DNA from: Rhizobium rosettiformans
GTDB lineage: Bacteria; Pseudomonadota; Alphaproteobacteria; Rhizobiales; Rhizobiaceae
Length of the DNA stretch: 64,000 bases
Reading direction: 5' to 3'
Assembly (NCBI RefSeq): GCF_016806065.1
Contig: NZ_CP032405.1
Span: 1,038,501 to 1,102,500 of the forward strand
Shown: positions 59,196 through 64,000 of the stretch, in pieces
Layout of the letters: the number at the start of each line of letters is the position of its first letter
Position numbering within the stretch: the first letter of the stretch is position 1
Notes under the pieces: model-generated
The model's database searches: none
What the model was told of the DNA's origin: nothing
The model's input: the letters and a program-made list of their open reading frames with translations, nothing else
Program-made: the position numbers and the translations under genes

Positions 59196-60182
59196 ATGAC
59201 CATTCTGAAGAGCATGACTCGCCGCGCCCTGATGGGGATCGCCGGCGCTGCAATGATGACGTCGATGATGCCGGCCACGTCCTTTGCACAGGACGTGACC
59301 ATTCCGATCATCGTCAAGGACACCACGTCCTTCTACTGGCAGATCGTGCTCGCCGGCGCCCGCCAGGCCGGCAAGGACCTCGGCGTCAACGTGCCTGAAC
59401 TCGGCGCTCAGTCCGAATCCGACATCAACGGCCAGATCAGCATTCTTGAGAACGCCGTTGCTGGAAGCCCCGCAGCTGTCGTCATCTCGCCGACCGAGTT
59501 CAAGGCCCTCGGCAAGCCGATCGACGAAGCCGCCAAGTCTGTTCCGATCATCGGTATCGACTCCGGCGCGGACTCCCAGGCCTTCACATCGTTCCTCACC
59601 ACCGACAATGTCCAGGGTGGCCGCATCGCCGCTGACGGCCTCGCAGCCGCCATCAAGGAAGCGACGGGCAAGGAAGAGGGCGAAGTCGCCATCATCACCA
59701 GCCTGCCGGGCGTCGGTTCGCTCGACCAGCGCCGCGAAGGCTTCCTCGACCAGATGAAGACGAAGTATCCGGGCATCACCGTGGTGGTCGACCGCTTTGC
59801 CGATGGTCAGGCGACGACCGGCCTCAACATGATGACCGACCTGATCACCGCCAACCCGAACATCGTTGGCGTCTTCGCCTCGAACCTGATCATGGCGCAG
59901 GGCGTCGGCCAGGCGATCGCTGAAAACAAGCTCGGCGACAAGATCAAGGTCATCGGCTTCGATAGCGATGAAAAGACCGTCGGCTTCCTCAAGGAAGGCG
60001 TTCTCGCCGGCCTCGTCGTCCAGGATCCGTACCGCATGGGCTATGACGGCGTGAAGACCGCGCTCGCAGTTTCCAAGGGCGAGAAGGTCGAAACCTTCGT
60101 CGATACCGGTGCAAACCTCGTCACTCAGGCCAACATGACCGAGCCGAAAATGGATGCCCTTCTGAACCCGAAGGTCAACTGA
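59196..60182 (+). CDS. Ribose-type sugar ABC transporter binding protein
   Basis: A 328-residue periplasmic binding protein of the RbsB family. The signal peptide (residues 1 to about 31) is long and Met-rich and ends ATSFA-QDV; the Arg-Arg near residue 10 is worth noting but there is no full Tat motif. The mature part has DTTSFYWQIVLAGARQAGKDLGV, AVVISPTEF, IIGIDSGAD and VIGFDSDEKTV, typical of ribose/xylose-type binding proteins. GAGAGGAG precedes the ATG at 59196. Likely ligand from context: L-fucose or a related hexose. Confidence 0.91.
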   Translation: MTILKSMTRRALMGIAGAAMMTSMMPATSFAQDVTIPIIVKDTTSFYWQIVLAGARQAGKDLGVNVPELGAQSESDINGQISILENAVAGSPAAVVISPTEFKALGKPIDEAAKSVPIIGIDSGADSQAFTSFLTTDNVQGGRIAADGLAAAIKEATGKEEGEVAIITSLPGVGSLDQRREGFLDQMKTKYPGITVVVDRFADGQATTGLNMMTDLITANPNIVGVFASNLIMAQGVGQAIAENKLGDKIKVIGFDSDEKTVGFLKEGVLAGLVVQDPYRMGYDGVKTALAVSKGEKVETFVDTGANLVTQANMTEPKMDALLNPKVN

Positions 60183-60189
60183 TCGAGAT

Positions 60190-60223
60190 TTCGGCACGCG
60201 CGGCCCATGTCGCGCGTGCCGAA
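60190..60223 (+). promoter_or_regulatory. Intercistronic stem-loop after the binding-protein gene
   Basis: Perfect 13-base stem (60190-60202 against 60211-60223) with an 8-base loop and no T-run. It starts 8 bases after the binding-protein stop. This position and shape suit protection of the upstream message or partial termination, giving excess binding protein. Confidence 0.65.
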
Positions 60224-60282
60224 CCGGAAAGGGCGGGCGCGGGAGGCGCCGGCCGCTTTCCCTGCTCTACGGGAGGAATGAC

Positions 60283-61836
60283 ATGACTTCGCTGCACGAT
60301 CTGAGCCACCGGCACGACGACCAGCCGGAACTGCTGGAAACCGACCATATCCCGCCGGGAACGCCAATCCTCGAGCTCGTCGGATTGCAGAAGAAGTATG
60401 GGGCCGTCGAGGCTTTGAAGCCCGCGACAGTCACCTTTCTTGCCGGTGAAATCCACGCCATTGTCGGCGAAAACGGTGCTGGCAAATCCACCCTCATCAA
60501 GCTCCTGACCGGCGTCATTCCGCGCACGTCGGGCGAGATCCGTTGGTGCGGCAAGCCGGTCGCGCTCGCGACCCCGAACGAGGCGATCCAGCGCGGCATC
60601 AATGCGGTGCATCAGGAAGTCGTTCTCTGCTCGCATCTCTCGGTCGCCGCCAACATGTTCCTCGGCGACGAGATGTCCTCCGGCGGCATCATGCGAAAGC
60701 GTGCCATGACCACGGCTGCGCAGAATGTGCTCGACGATCTCGGCTTCAATCTGCCCGCCGGCGAAATCCTCGGCAACCTGACGATCGGTCAACAGCAGCT
60801 GATCGCCACCGCCAAAGCCGCCATGCGCGGTATCCGTTTTATAATCTTCGACGAACCGACGGCCTATCTGACCCGCCAGGAATCCGCCCAGCTCTTCCGC
60901 CTCATCCGCCGCCTGCAGTCGGAAGGTGTGACGATCGTCTATATCAGCCACCGCATGGAAGAGGTCTTCGAACTCGCGGACCGCGTCTCGGTCCTGCGCG
61001 ACGGCACCCATGTCGGCACCCGCCTGATCGGCGAGACCAATGACGCTGAACTCATTTCGCTGATGATCAACCGCTCGATCGAGCAGATCTACCACAAGGA
61101 AAAGCTGCCGATCGGTGCCACCATCCTCGAAGCGAAGGGACTTTCCGGTCCGGGCTTCTCGGATGTCTCGCTTTCGGTCCGCTCGGGCGAAATCGTCGGC
61201 CTCTACGGCCTCATCGGCGCCGGCCGCAGCGAATTTGCACTCGGCCTCTATGGCCGTCACAAACTGACCGCCGGCGAAATCTTCTGGGACGGCAAGAAGG
61301 TCGTCATAGACACCGAGCGCAAGGCCATGGATCTCGGCATCGCCTTGGCACCCGAAAGCCGCCGTGACCAGGGCCTCTGCCTCAACCTGCCGATAGGCCT
61401 CAACATCAACCTGCCGGTTTTCGGACGTCTGAGCCGGGGGCTGACCATCAGCCCGAAACTGGAAGCCGGCAATGCCGACAAGCAGATCAACGACCTGAAG
61501 ATCAAGACCCCCACCCGTGCGGTGCTTGCCTCGGCCATGTCCGGCGGCAACCAGCAGAAGATCGTGATCGGCAAGTGGCTGAGCCACGGCGCCCGCCTCT
61601 TCATTTTCGATGAACCGACCGTCGGCGTCGACGTCGGCACGAAGGCGGAAATCTATCGCCTCTTCGCAGAACTGCTGAAGCAGGGTGCAGGCATCATCCT
61701 GATCTCGTCCTATCTGCCCGAGGTCTACGAACTGGCCGACCGACTGCATGTCTTCCGTCAGGGGAAACTGGTGGCGAGCCATGACTATCGAACCGCATCG
61801 CATGAAGACGTGCTGACCGAGGCGATCGGCGTCTGA
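60283..61836 (+). CDS. Ribose-type sugar ABC ATPase (RbsA-like)
   Basis: A 517-residue double ATPase. The first half has Walker A GENGAGKST near residue 64 and the dyad TIGQQQL with FDEPTAYL. The second half has the altered Walker A GLIGAGRSE and a good signature MSGGNQQK followed by FDEPTVGVDVGTKAEIY, the normal asymmetry of RbsA/XylG proteins. GGGAGG lies before the ATG. Works with the permease that follows 50 bases later. Confidence 0.94.
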   Translation: MTSLHDLSHRHDDQPELLETDHIPPGTPILELVGLQKKYGAVEALKPATVTFLAGEIHAIVGENGAGKSTLIKLLTGVIPRTSGEIRWCGKPVALATPNEAIQRGINAVHQEVVLCSHLSVAANMFLGDEMSSGGIMRKRAMTTAAQNVLDDLGFNLPAGEILGNLTIGQQQLIATAKAAMRGIRFIIFDEPTAYLTRQESAQLFRLIRRLQSEGVTIVYISHRMEEVFELADRVSVLRDGTHVGTRLIGETNDAELISLMINRSIEQIYHKEKLPIGATILEAKGLSGPGFSDVSLSVRSGEIVGLYGLIGAGRSEFALGLYGRHKLTAGEIFWDGKKVVIDTERKAMDLGIALAPESRRDQGLCLNLPIGLNINLPVFGRLSRGLTISPKLEAGNADKQINDLKIKTPTRAVLASAMSGGNQQKIVIGKWLSHGARLFIFDEPTVGVDVGTKAEIYRLFAELLKQGAGIILISSYLPEVYELADRLHVFRQGKLVASHDYRTASHEDVLTEAIGV

Positions 61837-61886
61837 GACGAGATCCCCGCAAACACCGATATGAAAAGACGACTGGGAGGACAAAG

Positions 61887-62858
61887 ATGAGCACCGACAC
61901 CACCGAGACCAAGGTCGCACCGAAGAGGGGCATGAGCATCCTCTTCAGCCTCACGCTGCTCGGCCTCCTGCTCTTCCTGTGGCTGCTCCTTGGCTTTGCC
62001 ACCAACAGCTTCTGGACGCCCAACAACATCAGCAATTTGCTGCGTCAGGGCTCGATGACGGCAATTCTCGCCGTCGGTCAGACCTTCGTCATCATCACCG
62101 CCGGCATCGATCTCTCGGTCGGCGCAGTCGTCGGTTTTGCCAGCGTCATTCTGGCCTGGCTGCTGGCCGCAGGCCTGCCGGTCTGGCTGGCGATCATCCT
62201 CACCCTCCTGATGGGCGTGGCAATCGGCAGCTTCCACGCCTTCGGCATCGTACGCATGGGTCTTCCCGCCTTTATCATCACGCTCGCAACCCTCACCTCG
62301 CTGCGTGGCATCGGCCTCCTGATCACTAATGGCTCGACCATCTCGATCTCGAACGAGGCTTTCACCAACTTCGCGCGCGCCGACTTCCTCGGTGTACCCA
62401 GCCTCTTCTGGATGGTCATTGTGGTCGCGGTGCCGGCCTATATCTTCCTGCACCTGAGCCGCTGGGGCCGCTATCTCTTCGCGGTCGGTTCGAACAGCGA
62501 AGCGGCCCGCCTCTCCGGCGTCAACGTCAACCGCACGATCTACATGGCCTATATCCTGTCCTCGACCTGTGCGGCCTTCGTCGGCATCCTGCTCGCCTCG
62601 CGCATCGGGATAGGTAACGCCACCCAGGCCGAAGGCTGGGAACTGCAGGCAATCGCCTCCTCGGTCATCGGCGGCACCAGCCTCTTCGGCGCGGTCGGCT
62701 CGGTCCAGGGTCCGCTGCTCGGCGCCTTCATTCTGGCGACGATCAACAACGGCGCCAACCTGATGAACGTCAACTCCTTCTGGCAGCGCATTATCACCGG
62801 CGCCCTGATCATCCTGATCGTCTATTTCGACCAGCTGCGCCGCCGCGGCAGCCGCTGA
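61887..62858 (+). CDS. Ribose-type sugar ABC permease (RbsC-like)
   Basis: A 323-residue permease with about nine to ten hydrophobic segments. It has the family segments QTFVIITAGIDLSVGAVVGFASV, GRYLFAVGSNSEAARLSGVNV and GWELQAIASSVIGGTSLFGA. A single permease gene implies a homodimeric channel. GGGAGG precedes the ATG. An intrinsic terminator follows it, ending the transporter part of the operon. Confidence 0.94.
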   Translation: MSTDTTETKVAPKRGMSILFSLTLLGLLLFLWLLLGFATNSFWTPNNISNLLRQGSMTAILAVGQTFVIITAGIDLSVGAVVGFASVILAWLLAAGLPVWLAIILTLLMGVAIGSFHAFGIVRMGLPAFIITLATLTSLRGIGLLITNGSTISISNEAFTNFARADFLGVPSLFWMVIVVAVPAYIFLHLSRWGRYLFAVGSNSEAARLSGVNVNRTIYMAYILSSTCAAFVGILLASRIGIGNATQAEGWELQAIASSVIGGTSLFGAVGSVQGPLLGAFILATINNGANLMNVNSFWQRIITGALIILIVYFDQLRRRGSR

Positions 62859-62872
62859 GAATTTCCCAAGGT

Positions 62873-62904
62873 GGGGGTGCCGCGAATGGCATCCCCTTTT
62901 TTTT
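62873..62904 (+). terminator. Intrinsic terminator between permease and alcohol dehydrogenase
   Basis: Stem GGGGGTGCC/GGCATCCCC with one wobble pair and a 6-base loop, followed directly by eight T (62897-62904). It lies 15 bases after the permease stop and 31 bases before the dehydrogenase start. Confidence 0.85.
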
Positions 62905-62934
62905 CTTCGAACCGGGCAGCCGAAAGGAATAAGC

Positions 62935-63951
62935 ATGAAGGCCGCATTGTGTGTCGAACCAGGCCGTCTTGAGATCGTCGATCGCGATCCGGCACCGAGC
63001 CCGAAATCCGGCGAGGCCCGTATCGCCATCAGCCATGTGGGCATCTGCGGTACCGACTATCATATCTTCGAAGGCAAGCACCCCTTCCTCGAATATCCGC
63101 GCGTCATGGGCCACGAGATCTCGGCAACCGTCGTGGAGGCGGGTGAGGGCGTAGACTTGGGCCTCGGCACAAAGGTCATCGTCAATCCCTATATCGCCTG
63201 CGGCACCTGCATCGCCTGCCGCAAGGACAAGCCCAACTGCTGCACGAATATTCGCGTGCTCGGCGTGCATACCGATGGGGCAATGTGCGAGGAAATCACG
63301 GTCCCCGCCGTCAACCTGTATCCCGCCGACGATCTTTCGCCAGAAGCTGCCGCCACCGTCGAATTTCTGGCCATAGGCGCCCATGCGGTCCGCCGCTCGT
63401 TGACACCTTCGGGTTCGAGGGCCCTGGTGATCGGCGCCGGCCCGATCGGGCTTGGCACGGCGATCTTCGCCCGCATTGCCGGACATGACGTGACCCTGCT
63501 CGACACCAGCAGCGAGCGCCTCTCCATGGCAGCGGACCGCCTCGGCTTCACTTCGGGTCTCATCGCGGACAATCATCTGGAAGCGGCTGTTGCCGAATTG
63601 ACCAGAGGAGACGGCTTCGATGTCGTCTTCGACGCCACCGGCTATCGCCCCTCGATGGAACGCGCCTTCCGCTTTGTCGCCCATGGCGGCAGCCTCGTCC
63701 TCGTCAGCGTCGTGAAGGAGGACATCACCTTCTCCGACCCGGAATTCCACAAGCGCGAGATGACCCTGATCGGCAGCCGCAACGCGACCCGCGTCGATTT
63801 CGATCACGTCCGCAAGTCAATCGCGGATGGCCTCGTGCCGATCGACCAGCTGATCACGCATCGGACGACCCTCACAGATCTCGCAACGGATCTACCGCGC
63901 TGGGCAAGAGAGAAATCCGGACTGATCAAGGCCCTCATCCGGATTGGTTGA
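62935..63951 (+). CDS. Zinc-dependent medium-chain alcohol dehydrogenase (L-galactonate dehydrogenase-like)
   Basis: A 338-residue MDR enzyme. Catalytic zinc ligands lie in HVGICGTDYH (Cys near residue 38) and GHE (His near 59); the structural zinc site is CGTCIACRKDKPNCC (residues about 88-103). The Rossmann motif is GAGPIGLG near 163. It belongs with the sorbitol/L-galactonate (LgoD/YjjN) type. With UxaB- and UxaA-like proteins nearby, oxidation of L-galactonate to tagaturonate is plausible; a keto-deoxy-fuconate role is an alternative. AAAGGAAT precedes the ATG. The terminator ahead of it suggests a promoter of its own or attenuated read-through. Confidence 0.87.
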   Translation: MKAALCVEPGRLEIVDRDPAPSPKSGEARIAISHVGICGTDYHIFEGKHPFLEYPRVMGHEISATVVEAGEGVDLGLGTKVIVNPYIACGTCIACRKDKPNCCTNIRVLGVHTDGAMCEEITVPAVNLYPADDLSPEAAATVEFLAIGAHAVRRSLTPSGSRALVIGAGPIGLGTAIFARIAGHDVTLLDTSSERLSMAADRLGFTSGLIADNHLEAAVAELTRGDGFDVVFDATGYRPSMERAFRFVAHGGSLVLVSVVKEDITFSDPEFHKREMTLIGSRNATRVDFDHVRKSIADGLVPIDQLITHRTTLTDLATDLPRWAREKSGLIKALIRIG

Positions 63952-63961
63952 AGTCCGAAAC

Positions 63962-63996
63962 GCAAGAGGCCCGCGGTACTGCCACGGGCCTCTTGC
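63962..63996 (+). terminator. Terminator at the end of the sugar locus
   Basis: Perfect 12-base stem GCAAGAGGCCCG/CGGGCCTCTTGC with an 11-base loop; only four bases of the window remain, so the T-tail cannot be judged. Confidence 0.7.
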
Positions 63997-64000
63997 ATTC

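Overview
The window looks like chromosomal DNA of an alphaproteobacterium of the order Rhizobiales, most likely Rhizobiaceae (Rhizobium/Agrobacterium/Ensifer relatives). The DNA is GC-rich and dense in genes. Signature genes are the cyclic beta-1,2-glucan pair ndvB/chvB and ndvA/chvA, a PHA block (phaA, phaB, phaR), a CarD-type regulator, a seven-iron ferredoxin, a PhrB-type iron-sulfur photolyase and rhizobial pyruvate carboxylase. I see no tRNA, rRNA, CRISPR array, insertion sequence, prophage or replication origin. Species assignment is inference.

Positions 1-25000 are mostly core genes: the 3' part of an FtsX-type ABC permease, a Bax-inhibitor-1 protein, carD, fdxA, an S4-domain protein overlapping a Suv3-like helicase, an alpha/beta hydrolase followed by two tiny envelope genes, a YunG-like gene, phaB-phaA divergent from phaR, rpmF, a glutathione transferase, mtgA divergent from ispA-hisC, a LysE exporter, an OmpA lipoprotein, ispG, two transporters, and an M20 amidohydrolase divergent from a TetR regulator. 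Many units end in clear intrinsic terminators.

Positions 25396-40323 hold envelope and carbon-flow genes: the very large ndvB synthase, convergent pyc, a LuxR-type regulator keeping the residues that bind acyl-homoserine lactone, and the cyclic glucan exporter ndvA. A photolyase/SDR pair, a phosphodiesterase-like gene and a second SDR follow, all on the minus strand.

Positions 44480-53752 are a galactoside operon on the minus strand: binding protein, two permeases, GH36 alpha-galactosidase, ATPase and GH42 beta-galactosidase. Most of its junctions overlap, and it is divergent from an AraC/MelR-type activator. One importer would feed enzymes for both alpha- and beta-galactosides.

Positions 53765-63951 are a second sugar locus. 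A GntR-family regulator with two winged-helix domains and a short tagaturonate-reductase-like protein face a plus-strand set: UxaA-type dehydratase, aldo/keto reductase, FucU mutarotase, ribose-type ABC importer and zinc alcohol dehydrogenase. The set fits oxidative breakdown of L-fucose and/or L-galactose. Copies of a TTTATCG/CGATAAA half-site lie in front of both the dehydratase and the importer, and are candidate operators for the tandem-domain regulator. This locus, and a duplicated cluster of three GANTC (CcrM) sites at 8357 and 10073, are the most interesting signals.
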